DNA of 64,000 nucleotides from Candidatus Peregrinibacteria bacterium (GTDB lineage: Bacteria; Patescibacteriota; Gracilibacteria; UBA1369; LOWO2-01-FULL-3), in NCBI GenBank assembly GCA_030688025.1, contig JAUYJL010000003.1, positions 20,193-84,192 of the forward strand, read 5' to 3'. Numbering within the stretch: position 1 is the stretch's first letter; each line of letters begins with the position of its first letter. Of this stretch, positions 1 through 8,909 are shown in pieces. The notes under the pieces were generated by a model. That model was not told the DNA's origin and made no database searches. It saw only the letters and a program-made list of their open reading frames with translations. The position numbers and the translations under genes were made by a program.

Positions 1-15
1 GTTAATCATTATATT

Positions 16-1203
16 TTAATGTGGACGAATCTTAGCACTAGTTGGATGTTCTTTCAACTTCTGAAGAACTTTTGCCTCGATTTGTCTGATTCTTTCACGT
101 GTAACCCTAAATTCCTGACCAACTTCCTCAAGAGTATGCCCAACTCCATCCTTAAGCCCAAATCTCATTTCTATGATCTTTCTCTCACGAGGAGACAAAT
201 ACTGTAACATCTCATGAATATTTTCTTTAAGAAGCTGCCTATTTGTAGATTCTGAAGGAGAAAGCGCATCATCATCCTCAATGAAATCTCCAAGCTTACT
301 ATCTTCTTCAGTTCCAACAGGCGCCTCAAGAGACACAATATCCTGTGAAATTTTCAAGATATGACGAACTTTTTTTATTTCCATATCCATTTCAGCCGCA
401 AGCTCTTCCACAAGCGGTTCACGCCCAAGCTCCTGAACAAGTCTTCGTTGCGCATGAGTCAATTTATTTATCGTCTCAACCATATGAACCGGAATACGAA
501 TCGTTCTCGCCTGATCCGCAATTGCACGAGTTATCGCCTGTCTGATCCACCAAGTCGCATAAGTAGAAAATTTAAATCCTCTATTTGGATCAAATTTTTC
601 GACAGCACGGAAAAGTCCAATATTCCCTTCCTGAATCAAATCCAAAAAAGAAAGTCCACGACCGATATATTTCTTAGCAATACTCACAACAAGCCTCAAA
701 TTCGCTTCAGCAAGCTTTGATTTTGCAGACTGATCTCCTTTTGCAATTCTACGCGCAAGCTCAACCTCCTGTTTTGCATTAAGAAGCGGCACACGCCCAA
801 TTTCACACAAATAAAGCCTAATCGAATCATTCGCAATTTCCTTATATTCAGCCTCTTTCTTCTGTTTTTTGTCTTTAATAGCAACCACATCAAAAATTTT
901 CTCCTCAGGAATTTCCCCAGCAACCTCAGGTGCAATCTCCTCATCCACAGGGAAAAGATCGTCATCCTCCAAAATAAACGCATCCTTAGTATCAAGAACC
1001 TCGATACCCATGTCCATAAACAAGCTATAAAGTTCGTCCAAAAGAATCAAATCCTCCTCAACATTCGGCATAGCCTTCAAAAGTTCCTGCTGAGTGATGA
1101 ATCCCTGCCCTTTTCCCTTTTTTACAAGCTCTTGAACTCCTTTAGGAAACTTGGACAACTGATCATCGGTCGGCTGACTTATAAATTTACTTGTTCTCGC
1201 CAT
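16..1203 (-). CDS. rpoD: Primary RNA polymerase sigma factor (sigma-70)
   Basis: This 395-residue protein directs RNA polymerase to housekeeping promoters. Visible parts are an N-terminal region 1.1-like segment (about residues 15-75), an acidic linker, then regions 1.2 to 4. Region 2 carries the core-binding and -10-recognition signature ([20 protein letters not shown]). Region 4 has the -35-binding helix-turn-helix near the end (TLEEVGQEF then [10 protein letters not shown]). It is shorter than the E. coli protein because the large non-conserved insert is absent, which is usual outside Proteobacteria. It lies 5 nt downstream of dnaG on the same strand, as in the classical macromolecular synthesis operon; rpsU is not beside it. 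Good TTGNNN-17-TATANT promoters elsewhere in the window fit an RpoD of this type. The identification is secure. Confidence 0.97.
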   Translation of the reverse strand: MARTSKFISQPTDDQLSKFPKGVQELVKKGKGQGFITQQELLKAMPNVEEDLILLDELYSLFMDMGIEVLDTKDAFILEDDDLFPVDEEIAPEVAGEIPEEKIFDVVAIKDKKQKKEAEYKEIANDSIRLYLCEIGRVPLLNAKQEVELARRIAKGDQSAKSKLAEANLRLVVSIAKKYIGRGLSFLDLIQEGNIGLFRAVEKFDPNRGFKFSTYATWWIRQAITRAIADQARTIRIPVHMVETINKLTHAQRRLVQELGREPLVEELAAEMDMEIKKVRHILKISQDIVSLEAPVGTEEDSKLGDFIEDDDALSPSESTNRQLLKENIHEMLQYLSPRERKIIEMRFGLKDGVGHTLEEVGQEFRVTRERIRQIEAKVLQKLKEHPTSAKIRPH

Positions 1204-1208
1204 TGGAA

Positions 1209-2990
1209 TTATTTAGATAATAATATTTGCTGCTCCTGTAAAAGTTTAATTAACAATTCTCTATCTTCAGACTTTTCCGCCTCTTTCAGCTTCAATTGCA
1301 ATTCTTTCAAAAGATTATTCCTACGACTTTTCTTCATACTGTCAACTAGTTTTTTTACCTCTAACGCAACAGCAACGTCCGAAAAATCCTGATACTTATC
1401 CTCAACATAAAGCATGTAAACCCCCGTTTTGACTTTAAACTGGACGAAAACTTCACTTTCAAAATCCCATTTTCCTTCCTGAATTCGGGACGAATTATAC
1501 TGAGTTAAACAGTCTTTGTAAACATTTTTACAATCTTCTTCGAAATCATCTTCAGTCAAAACAGACGATATTTCAGCGAAAATATGAGGATACACTAAAA
1601 CAATTCCAAGCATAATTTCTTGAATACCTATCTCAAATTTCTTACTTGCAGAACTTTCAGACAAACTATCTTGAAAACTCTGCCTTGCAGGATGATCTTT
1701 CGGCAATTTATAGCTATCAATCTCATCATAAAGAATTTTCTCACCGGTAGAAATCTTAGCCCCAAGCTCTTTCACATAAAAATCACGGTCCGTTGGCGTC
1801 ATTACCTTATAAAAAGGCATAAGCAAATTCATAACATTTTTTCTTCCATCAAAAGTATCCACATCAAAATCCTTGATCAGCCTATCCATGTAGAAACTTA
1901 TAAAATCTTTTGCCTCAGCTACGGCTTCCTTGAAAGCGGCTCCACCATGCTCATGAACATAATCAGCGGGATCCTTCTTGTCAAAAGCAAAAACTGTCTT
2001 TACGCTAAAATCTTCTTTCTGCAAAACCTCAAAAGCCCTTCGTGTAGCCTCAAATCCAGCAGTATCAGTGTCGAAGGAAGTTACAGCACTTTGAGTAATT
2101 CTACTCATCATTTTCGCCTGTTCTTTCGTCAAAGCAGTCCCACTAGTCGCAACAATATTCTTAACACCTTCCTGATAAGGCAAAATCACATCAAAATATC
2201 CTTCCACAAAAACCACATTACCTGCCTCTTTTATATATTTTTTTGCATGAGAAAATCCGTACAAAACCTTACTTTTACTGTAAATTATATTTTCAGGCGA
2301 ATTTAAATATTTTGGCATCTGGTCGGCCTTAAGAGCACGCCCACCAAATCCACATATCCGTCCAAGTGCATCAAAAATCGGAAACATAAGCCTCATCCTG
2401 AATTTATCAAAAATCTGATCCGAAGAAATATTTTTAACAGAAACAAATCCACTTTTTATAAGCACATCCTTTTTAACCCCACTCTTCAAAAGCTCAGTAT
2501 AAAGCGCATCGTAGCTCTCGGGCGAAAATCCAATTCGGAATTCTTTGATAGTTTCGTCCTTGACTCCGCGAGAATACAAATAATCCAAAACTTTTTTTCC
2601 ATCATTTGTAGAATGAAGCTGTTTTTCAAAAAACTCACAAGCGAGCTCATGCGCCTTGAAATATTCATCTTTTTCAGTTTTTCCCTCTTTTTTCACAACT
2701 TTATCAAAATTCTCAATCTTCAGCCCAGCACGATCCGCCAATATCTTCATAGCCTCGGCAAAAGTCACGCCTTCAACTTCCTGTATAAATCCAAAAATAT
2801 CGCCACCTTTATTACATCCAAAACAATGACAAATCTGCTTTTCAGGGCTTACCACAAAGCTCGGCGTCTTTTCACTATGAAATGGACAAAGCCCTTTAAA
2901 ATTGTGCCCCGCTCGCTTTAGCTGAACGTACTGGGAAACAACATCGCTTATATCCAGCCTGCCTTTTATGTCTGAAACAATGTCTACCAT
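1209..2990 (-). CDS. dnaG: DNA primase
   Basis: DnaG synthesises RNA primers for lagging-strand and origin replication. The 593-residue protein has the N-terminal CHC2-type zinc-binding domain (CPFH, then a C-H-C-FGC cluster by about residue 60). A TOPRIM catalytic domain follows, with VFVEGYFDV, an SGTAL turn and the acidic FDTDTAG motif. The C-terminal third is divergent and should be the helicase-binding domain. Length matches the family. The ATG at 2990 directly precedes the conserved N-terminus. It is followed by rpoD with a 5-nt gap, so the two are probably co-transcribed. The gene upstream on the same strand is a lipid-linked sugar transferase about 65 nt away. Confidence 0.96.
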   Translation of the reverse strand: MVDIVSDIKGRLDISDVVSQYVQLKRAGHNFKGLCPFHSEKTPSFVVSPEKQICHCFGCNKGGDIFGFIQEVEGVTFAEAMKILADRAGLKIENFDKVVKKEGKTEKDEYFKAHELACEFFEKQLHSTNDGKKVLDYLYSRGVKDETIKEFRIGFSPESYDALYTELLKSGVKKDVLIKSGFVSVKNISSDQIFDKFRMRLMFPIFDALGRICGFGGRALKADQMPKYLNSPENIIYSKSKVLYGFSHAKKYIKEAGNVVFVEGYFDVILPYQEGVKNIVATSGTALTKEQAKMMSRITQSAVTSFDTDTAGFEATRRAFEVLQKEDFSVKTVFAFDKKDPADYVHEHGGAAFKEAVAEAKDFISFYMDRLIKDFDVDTFDGRKNVMNLLMPFYKVMTPTDRDFYVKELGAKISTGEKILYDEIDSYKLPKDHPARQSFQDSLSESSASKKFEIGIQEIMLGIVLVYPHIFAEISSVLTEDDFEEDCKNVYKDCLTQYNSSRIQEGKWDFESEVFVQFKVKTGVYMLYVEDKYQDFSDVAVALEVKKLVDSMKKSRRNNLLKELQLKLKEAEKSEDRELLIKLLQEQQILLSK

Positions 2991-3054
2991 AAATTTATGA
3001 AAAACCCATGTGTTTTATACTCCAAACCAAGCACAAAAACAAGAAAAGGAAAAA

Positions 3055-4137
3055 TTATCGCCTCTTTCCCTTCAGCCTTGGTAAAAATATAAGAGCCCCA
3101 CCCAAAAGAAGCATCAAAATAACAAGCCCTACAATTATAAAAAATTTCTGATCGGTACTCACAAAAATAACAGCCATAATCCCAAAAATCTTAACGATCA
3201 AAAGATACGACAGAACAGCTTGTCTTTCGCTTAATCCAGCCATTAAAAGCCTGTGATGCAAATGCTTCAAATCCCCTTTCCAAAAATTTTGTCCCGACAA
3301 AATTCTTCGAACAACAACCCAAACCATATCAAGAATAGGCAGACCAAGAACCAAGAAAGCCGTCGCGACTTTTCCTCCGGAAAAAATCGCAAGAGTCGCG
3401 ATCATAAAGCCAAAAAAAGTACTACCACTATCCCCCATCAAAATCTTTGGAGGATAAAAATCAAACACAAAAAACGCAAGAGCCAACGCCGAAATAATCA
3501 GAGCTATTGTCGCAACAGAAAACTGTCCAGCGGGATTTTCATGAATCCCGGGATGAACACTTAAAATAAAAATAATAAACGCCGCAATAGCCGAAACTCC
3601 GCTATTTAAGCCGCTTATTCCGTCAACAAAATTCATTGCATTGATAATCGCAAGAACCCAAAACACAGTAAAAATCGCACCGAACAAATAAACAACAACA
3701 TTAAAATCAAACACAGAAAATGCAATTTTTATAGAAGTAAAATCAATACTCCCTATGAAAGGAAGCTTTATCGAAAGCACTCCTATTCCAAAAACCACAA
3801 GAATAAACGCCGCCAAAAACTGCACAAACAAGCGCAAAAAAGGACTTAAAGAAAATTTATCATCAAAAAATCCAAGCAGAAAAATCAAAGTTCCACCAAA
3901 AAGTAACCCAACAACACGCACATCAAACGGCACAAAAATAACAACAGAAATCAAAAAAGCCAAGTAAATCGCTATACCCCCATAATAAGGAATCGGCGCC
4001 CTTTTAATACCATATCTTTCAGGCCTATCCATAAATCCAATCTTCGGAAAAATTTTTGTCGCAAGAAAAACAAGCACAAGACAAAGCACAAAAGCAAAAA
4101 CAAAAATTCCTAAATAATTTAAAAAAAAGTTTTCCAC
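3055..4137 (-). CDS. WecA/TagO-type undecaprenyl-phosphate N-acetylhexosamine-1-phosphate transferase
   Basis: This 360-residue polytopic membrane protein of glycosyltransferase family 4 has about 11 predicted membrane segments. It would transfer a sugar-1-phosphate from a UDP-sugar to undecaprenyl phosphate on the inner face of the membrane. Diagnostic motifs are FFDDKFSL (acidic pair), NAMNFVDGISGL (family DGIDGL-like motif), MGDSGS, and HLHHRL near residue 300. The His-rich last motif favours the WecA/TagO branch over MraY, whose cytoplasmic loop differs. The exact sugar cannot be read from sequence. With the murE-like gene and the O-antigen ligase-like gene nearby, a role in building a cell-surface polymer is reasonable. 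It is separated from truB upstream by two large hairpin repeats, so it probably has its own promoter. Confidence 0.88.
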   Translation of the reverse strand: MENFFLNYLGIFVFAFVLCLVLVFLATKIFPKIGFMDRPERYGIKRAPIPYYGGIAIYLAFLISVVIFVPFDVRVVGLLFGGTLIFLLGFFDDKFSLSPFLRLFVQFLAAFILVVFGIGVLSIKLPFIGSIDFTSIKIAFSVFDFNVVVYLFGAIFTVFWVLAIINAMNFVDGISGLNSGVSAIAAFIIFILSVHPGIHENPAGQFSVATIALIISALALAFFVFDFYPPKILMGDSGSTFFGFMIATLAIFSGGKVATAFLVLGLPILDMVWVVVRRILSGQNFWKGDLKHLHHRLLMAGLSERQAVLSYLLIVKIFGIMAVIFVSTDQKFFIIVGLVILMLLLGGALIFLPRLKGKRR

Positions 4138-4166
4138 AAAGGCAAGTATGAAGTTTTTTGATACAT

Positions 4167-4273
4167 AGGTAAAGTGAAAATATCTTCCAAGAGCTTAGAC
4201 TTCTTCTTCATGAAATCCATCTTTTATTTAAAACGAACGTAATGCGCTCTTAAAAGATATTTTCACTTTACCT
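4167..4273. repeat. Family 1 structured palindrome, copy A
   Basis: A 107-nt inverted repeat. The outer arms 4167-4186 and 4254-4273 form a perfect 20-bp stem. After a 2x2 mismatch, 4189-4194 and 4246-4251 (AAGAGC/GCTCTT) pair. Between them lie segments shared in reverse orientation with copies B and C: TTAGACTTC just inside the left arm and AACGTAATGCGC just inside the right arm. The outer stem sequence is unrelated to that of B or C. It lies 29 nt upstream of the ATG at 4137, in the truB-wecA gap, and is the only one of the nine elements not next to a stop codon. Confidence 0.85.
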
Positions 4274-4316
4274 CATAAACAAACTTAAAACTTATTTTAT
4301 TGAAAGTTTTTTATAT

Positions 4317-4423
4317 AAATTTGTGTCGGAATATTTCATTGAGCGCATTGCGTTCGTTTTCATATAAAGATTGAACTTAAACAAAAAAAGCTTAAGCTCA
4401 AGGGAATGTTCCGACACAAATTT
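4317..4423. repeat. Family 1 structured palindrome, copy B
   Basis: A 107-nt inverted repeat, the same length as copy A but in the opposite orientation. The arms 4317-4331 and 4409-4423 pair perfectly over 15 bp (AAATTTGTGTCGGAA with its complement). Pairing continues inward with G-T pairs and one mismatch to GAGC/GCTC at 4341-4344 and 4396-4399. The interior holds the family core GAGCGCATTGCGTTCG on the left and AAGCTTAAGCTC on the right. It begins immediately after the truB stop codon on the minus strand, so it can serve as a terminator or 3'-end stabiliser for the ribF-murE-truB transcript. Confidence 0.86.
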
Positions 4424-4424
4424 A

Positions 4425-5138
4425 TCAATCAACCTGCTTTAAGAACACTTCAGGCTTACCTTCGCGAAACAACTTTTCTACATCTTCGATCTTAAAAGCC
4501 TTTTCTACATCCAAGTCCCCCACCTTGGTCCTACGAAGTTTTTCTGTGTACGCACCAACTCCCAAAACCTGCCCCAAATCATGAATTAGAGAACGAATAT
4601 AAGTCCCGCTACCACACTTTATTCGGAAAGAAATTTTCGGAAATTCGATCTTCATAATCTTATACTCTTGAACAAAAATTTTGCGCGGCGCAAGCGTGAC
4701 CTCCAAGCCCTTTCTAGCCAAATCATACGCCCGCTTCCCTCCAACTTTCAACGCCGAAAACTTCGGCGGAGTTTGCAAAATTTCCCCAATAAATTTTTCT
4801 TTTATAACATCTTTTACTTTCTGGCAATCATCCTCAAACAAAGCTTCCAATTTCTTATTCTCTTTAGCAGGCAAGCTCTCGGAAATCGGCCCCTCCGCAT
4901 CATAAGTCTCAGACACAGCCCCAAAATATCCAGTAACTTTATATTCTTTATCGCACCCCAAAAATTGACTCAAAGATTTTGTAGCTTTTCCAACTCCAAC
5001 AATAAGTAGTCCAGTCGCCAAAGGATCAAGTGTTCCCCCATGCCCGACCCTCCTTACGCCAAAAATTCTTCGAAGAGTCCTCACAACAAAAAAACTCGAA
5101 ACCCCCTTTCCTTTATCCACCAAAACAAATCCATCCAT
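4425..5138 (-). CDS. truB: tRNA pseudouridine(55) synthase
   Basis: TruB converts U55 of the tRNA T-loop to pseudouridine. The 237-residue protein carries the N-terminal motif KGVSSF and the catalytic segment HGGTLDPLATGLL, with the nucleophilic Asp near residue 38. It also has the conserved SGTYIRSL motif and the LRRTKVG segment in the C-terminal half. It is shorter than E. coli TruB (314 aa), with a reduced C-terminal extension that would normally be a PUA domain. The stop codon is TGA with a TAA in frame just beyond. It lies 6 nt downstream of the Mur ligase and is probably in one operon with ribF and the Mur ligase. Confidence 0.95.
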   Translation of the reverse strand: MDGFVLVDKGKGVSSFFVVRTLRRIFGVRRVGHGGTLDPLATGLLIVGVGKATKSLSQFLGCDKEYKVTGYFGAVSETYDAEGPISESLPAKENKKLEALFEDDCQKVKDVIKEKFIGEILQTPPKFSALKVGGKRAYDLARKGLEVTLAPRKIFVQEYKIMKIEFPKISFRIKCGSGTYIRSLIHDLGQVLGVGAYTEKLRRTKVGDLDVEKAFKIEDVEKLFREGKPEVFLKQVD

Positions 5139-5144
5139 ATAATT

Positions 5145-6452
5145 TTAAGTCACAGAAATCTCAGCCTCCCTCTTTAAAAGTCCTTCAATAACTTGTTTAT
5201 CATTCCAAGGAATTCGCTTTCCCCTAAGCATAATCACCTCCTCGCATCCTTTCCCCGCAACAATAACACAATCCCCTTCTTTCGCTAAAGTAAGCGCCAA
5301 ACGAATCGCCTCCCTCCTGTCAGGAATCTTCCAAAAATCATGCCCTTCTTTTCGAGGAATTCCTGTCGAAACCTGCTCAATAATACTCAATTCATCCTCA
5401 GAATAAGGATCATCATCTGTAACAATAACATAATCAGAATTTTCATTCACAACTTGTCCCATTTTCGGACGCTTAGATTTATCACGACCACCACCGGTCG
5501 CCCCAAAAACAGTGTACAATTTGCCTCTCGTAAGCCCTTTATAAAGCTTCGTCAAATTCTCAAGCGCCTCAGGCGTATGCGCATAATCCACAACTATACT
5601 ATATGGCTGACCGACATAAATTTGCTCAGACCGACCAGGAACACCAACACTTTCCTCAAGTCCTTTCTTTATTACTTCAAGCGGCACACCAATGGCAATA
5701 CACGCGCTCGCCGCCGCAAGAGCATTATACACATTGTATTGACCGGGGAATTTTATTTCGACAGAAATAACATTGTTTGGAACATGCAAAATAAATTTTG
5801 ATCCACCGGTCGTACTCTCAACATTTTCGCTATACACAGTCGCATAATTCATTCCGTAAGTAATTTTTCTGTCTGAAATATATTGATTGAAAAAATTATA
5901 ATATTGATCATCCGCGTTTAACACAAGCACTTTCGGCACTCCAACTTTTTTCGAATCCATCGAAACTTTTTTGAAAAATTTTCCTTTTTCATTCAAATAA
6001 TTATTAAACCCACCGTGATATTCAACATGGTCAGGCGTCACATTTGTTATAACCCCGACATCAAAATTAATTCCGGCGATTCTGGATTGCGTCACCGCAT
6101 GAGACGTCACTTCAACCACAGCATACTTACATCCCTCATTCTTCATGCGCTTCAGTAAGCCCTGCATCTTGAATGCACCGAGAGTACTTTGCTTAGAAAC
6201 ATTCGTCCATTTATCATCACCAATTTGAAAATTCACAGTCGAAGTCATTCCGACTTTTTGCCCCCACGCAGTCAAAATTCCAGCAATAAGATTTACTACC
6301 GTAGTTTTTCCATTCGTCCCCGTAACACCAATAACTATCATATTGTCAGACGGATAAAAATTCACAAGCGCCGCAACAAATGCCGCAACCTTGTGATACA
6401 AAAGGCGTAAAGGATGAGTATCAGGAACAAGTTTTCTTAAGAGATCAAACAT
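5145..6452 (-). CDS. murE: MurE-like UDP-MurNAc-tripeptide ligase (Mur ligase family)
   Basis: This is an ATP-dependent Mur ligase of about 435 residues, expected to add the third amino acid to the peptidoglycan stem peptide in the cytoplasm. It has the P-loop GVTGTNGKTT, the NVTPDHVEYH metal/substrate segment, the YAHTPEAL motif, and FGATGGGRDKSKRP of the C-terminal domain. The amino-acid-selecting site usually written DNPR in meso-DAP enzymes reads DDPYSED here, so the added residue cannot be assigned. The N-terminal UDP-binding domain is shorter than usual. I chose the ATG at 6452: the upstream in-frame ATG at 6488 would overlap ribF, and the protein still begins before the conserved core. 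It lies between ribF and truB with 4-6 nt gaps. Confidence 0.88.
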   Translation of the reverse strand: MFDLLRKLVPDTHPLRLLYHKVAAFVAALVNFYPSDNMIVIGVTGTNGKTTVVNLIAGILTAWGQKVGMTSTVNFQIGDDKWTNVSKQSTLGAFKMQGLLKRMKNEGCKYAVVEVTSHAVTQSRIAGINFDVGVITNVTPDHVEYHGGFNNYLNEKGKFFKKVSMDSKKVGVPKVLVLNADDQYYNFFNQYISDRKITYGMNYATVYSENVESTTGGSKFILHVPNNVISVEIKFPGQYNVYNALAAASACIAIGVPLEVIKKGLEESVGVPGRSEQIYVGQPYSIVVDYAHTPEALENLTKLYKGLTRGKLYTVFGATGGGRDKSKRPKMGQVVNENSDYVIVTDDDPYSEDELSIIEQVSTGIPRKEGHDFWKIPDRREAIRLALTLAKEGDCVIVAGKGCEEVIMLRGKRIPWNDKQVIEGLLKREAEISVT

Positions 6453-6456
6453 AAAT

Positions 6457-6921
6457 TTAAGTATTCTTCTTAAAAAAGTATCCCACATCTTTCACATCCT
6501 TCGCAATCTGCTTTTTCAACCCATCAAGATTCTCAAATTTTTTGGTGTCACGAATTTTTTCAAAAATTTCCACTTTTATTTTTCGACCGGAAATATCTTT
6601 TTCTTCGAATTTTTCAAACCCCTCTATAATATAAGCTTCAAGAATCGGCTCTTCTACATTTAGAGTCGGCCTTTTTCCAATATGTATCGCTGACAAAAAA
6701 CCATTTTTATTTTGCTCGGAACTACACAAACATCCTCCTCCACATTTACAAGCGTGCGCTTCCTGCCCCTGAGCAGTAATGATTTTCGGCTTCTCTCCAA
6801 CAAAAACCTTACCTGCAAAAACTCCAGAAAGATCCCCATTATATAAAATATTGATAGTCGGAAATCCCAATTTTTTCCCAACTCCCAATCCTCTCACAAC
6901 TTGTCCTTCAATAATTTTCAT
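6457..6921 (-). CDS. ribF: Riboflavin kinase, single-domain, with a Cys-rich insert
   Basis: This 154-residue protein matches only the flavokinase half of bifunctional RibF, which converts riboflavin to FMN. The ATP/flavin-binding motif GKKLGFPTINI (residues 15-25) is clear, followed by the beta-barrel pattern SAIHIGKRPT and a C-terminal helix rich in KK and D. The N-terminal FAD synthetase (nucleotidyltransferase) domain of normal RibF is missing. Residues 56-66 hold an unusual Cys cluster, HACKCGGGCLC, with Cys at 58, 60, 64 and 66, which could bind metal. Adenylylation of FMN may instead be done by the RibL-like protein at 31536. It heads the ribF-murE-truB operon. A minus-strand -10-like TAGTAT lies 11-16 nt upstream of the ATG. 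Confidence 0.87.
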   Translation of the reverse strand: MKIIEGQVVRGLGVGKKLGFPTINILYNGDLSGVFAGKVFVGEKPKIITAQGQEAHACKCGGGCLCSSEQNKNGFLSAIHIGKRPTLNVEEPILEAYIIEGFEKFEEKDISGRKIKVEIFEKIRDTKKFENLDGLKKQIAKDVKDVGYFFKKNT

Positions 6922-6965
6922 AATTGAAATATACTAAACAAAGAAGGATAAACACAAGAAATAAA

Positions 6966-8213
6966 ATGACAGAAAAAACAAAATCACACATGGAAAATTT
7001 TTTTAGTCATCTCACGAAAATACTTCTTTTCGCAAATATTTTTTTCCTTGAGTCTTACTTAATAAGATTCAAAATATTTTCATACCCGACAAATCTTCAA
7101 GAAATTTTAATAGCACTTACAGCTCTATCATTTTTCATTCAATCCGTTTTTTCAAAAACATTTTTCAAGAAAATAAAAAACTTTTACAGCCACAAGGCCA
7201 TAACGATTTTTACCCTTCTGACAGCCATTTCTATCATTACGGTCGATCCTGTCAACAGTTTGGATTTCATAAGATATTTAAAATTTTTCATATTCACAAT
7301 CGCATTCGTTTACTTATTTTTAGAGACATTTAAAACAACGGACGAACAAACTTTCGCAATAAAAATCGGAGGATTTGGCGCAATTTGTTTTGGAATTTTT
7401 TCAGTAATTTATAATCTTCTCGGATACAATGTTGCCTACGATATAAGACTTCTCGGACCGCTTGATGCCGCCGTTTATTTAGCATACTACATGACTCCAT
7501 TTTTCATATTTTTCGTTTTAGAATTCATCAAAGACACGGGCAAAAATAAAAAAACAAATCTAATCTCATCAATTTTACTTTTGATTTTAATCCTCGCGAC
7601 GCGTTCAGCCGGAGCAATTTTAGGGAGCTTTTTAGTAATTTCTTTTTACGCACTAAAAAACAGCGACATCAAAATCTTAAGTCTAAAAGCCACAAAAATC
7701 GCTATCGCAATAATAGGTATAGCGATATTTGTCGGAGTTTTCTACACGAAAATTATTCCAGCTTTTCAAACAAATTATTCCAGCCTAAACGAACGACAAG
7801 AAATTTGGAAAACATCTCTATACCTCGCAAAAGACCCTACCACCATGTTTTTTGGACTTGGCCAAGGACAGTTCCAAGAATATTATTTACAAAACGCAGA
7901 CAAAGTTTTGGGCCATAAACCTCTCGACTATTACGTTCTGCAACCTCACAATGTCTTCTTTCTATTCCTTTTTCAGTACGGCGTTTTAGGGCTTCTATTC
8001 GTCACAACCTGCCTATACCGAGCATTCAAAAAGACACTCGTGTCGGAAAATTCCACAGTAGACCCCTCCAAATTAATATTCACTTTTATCCTTCTATATT
8101 TCTTCCTTCATGGCATGATTGACACGCCGTTTTTCAAAAACGATATGTTGATTTTATTCATACTTTTCATGGAGTTAGGACTACAAAAACTTCCTGCAAA
8201 AACACAGGTTTAA
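6966..8213 (+). CDS. O-antigen ligase/polymerase-like membrane protein
   Basis: This polytopic membrane protein of about 415 residues has ten or more hydrophobic segments and a large periplasmic-type loop late in the chain (about 280-340). It ends in short hydrophobic helices, a layout typical of the Wzy/WaaL (O-antigen ligase, PF04932) superfamily. The loop segments LNERQEIWKTSL and GLGQGQF resemble the conserved loop of that family. It would polymerise or transfer lipid-linked glycans at the outer face of the membrane. I start it at ATG 6966 rather than 6924, because a -10-like TATACT at 6930-6935 overlaps the earlier start. A further ATG at 6990 is also possible. It is transcribed divergently from ribF. 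Family assignment rests on topology and loop pattern. Confidence 0.72.
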   Translation: MTEKTKSHMENFFSHLTKILLFANIFFLESYLIRFKIFSYPTNLQEILIALTALSFFIQSVFSKTFFKKIKNFYSHKAITIFTLLTAISIITVDPVNSLDFIRYLKFFIFTIAFVYLFLETFKTTDEQTFAIKIGGFGAICFGIFSVIYNLLGYNVAYDIRLLGPLDAAVYLAYYMTPFFIFFVLEFIKDTGKNKKTNLISSILLLILILATRSAGAILGSFLVISFYALKNSDIKILSLKATKIAIAIIGIAIFVGVFYTKIIPAFQTNYSSLNERQEIWKTSLYLAKDPTTMFFGLGQGQFQEYYLQNADKVLGHKPLDYYVLQPHNVFFLFLFQYGVLGLLFVTTCLYRAFKKTLVSENSTVDPSKLIFTFILLYFFLHGMIDTPFFKNDMLILFILFMELGLQKLPAKTQV

Positions 8214-8334
8214 GAATCTCTGAAAAACAATGTAGTGTAAGGAAACAAGGAACTCACGACATAGCCGTACTAACAAGTACGCGAGAATCAAAATTTTTCG
8301 ACAACGTAGTAGATGATAATGTTTAATCGTTCTT
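8213..8334. repeat. Family 2 structured palindrome, copy D
   Basis: This fills the gap between the convergent genes ending at 8213 and 8340. Positions 8218-8272 match the reverse complement of copy E almost base for base (CTCTGAAAAACAATG, then AACAAGGARCTC, then CGACATAGCCGTACTAA). The apex is a small hairpin GTACT/AGTAC. The right side, 8299-8321, carries CGACAACGTAGTAGATGAT, the right-hand core also seen in F and G. The outer stem is imperfect here. It probably acts as a two-way terminator. Confidence 0.75.
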
Positions 8335-8339
8335 TTAAG

Positions 8340-8891
8340 CTAAGCCTCTTCGTCCACATCTATCGTCCCATACCCATCTTCACTTTTTCGCTTGTACACA
8401 ACATGAACCGCACCATCACCTTCATTGCGATATATGTAAAAATCATGACCGATTAGCTCCATCTGATTGATCGCTTCTTGCTCCGTCATCGGTCGAAGTT
8501 TTTTTAATTTTTTGCGTTTCACCACATCCGACATTACACCAAATTCATCCTGCGAAGTTAAAACATTTTTCAATGTCGAAGATGGCAACCACTCTCCATC
8601 TTTAGTTCTTCTTTCCTCGGATTCTTTATATTTTTCCATCTGTCTTTCAAGCTTTTCGCAAACCCTTCGCAAAGCCCCCTCTGTCGATTCACCGCCTTCC
8701 TCAGCCCTGATCACAGCATGCGGAACATACATCGTAATCTCAATTTTATTTTTCGCAACTTTCACATGAACAATACTCGCCTCATCATCAATCCGATTCG
8801 CATACTTCGCCAAATGTTCAATTTTTTCACGAATAAAATTATCCTCTGTTTCATTTGCGCCAACCCCGTCACGATAAATTTCAATATTCAT
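8340..8891 (-). CDS. hpf: Ribosome hibernation promoting factor, long form
   Basis: This 183-residue ribosome-associated protein binds the decoding centre of idle ribosomes. The N-terminal HPF/RaiA domain (about residues 1-100) has the alternating beta strands and the basic helix LRRVCEKLERQMEKYKES. The C-terminal domain (about 125-175) has LRPMTEQEAINQMELIGHDF and an FYIYRNEGDG core. That domain defines the long form, which dimerises 70S ribosomes into 100S particles without RMF. It lies 18 nt downstream of tpiA and probably shares its transcript. A RelA-type enzyme elsewhere in the window gives a plausible stringent-response link, which is inference. Confidence 0.93.
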   Translation of the reverse strand: MNIEIYRDGVGANETEDNFIREKIEHLAKYANRIDDEASIVHVKVAKNKIEITMYVPHAVIRAEEGGESTEGALRRVCEKLERQMEKYKESEERRTKDGEWLPSSTLKNVLTSQDEFGVMSDVVKRKKLKKLRPMTEQEAINQMELIGHDFYIYRNEGDGAVHVVYKRKSEDGYGTIDVDEEA

Positions 8892-8909
8892 AAGATTTTT
8901 ACATAGAAA

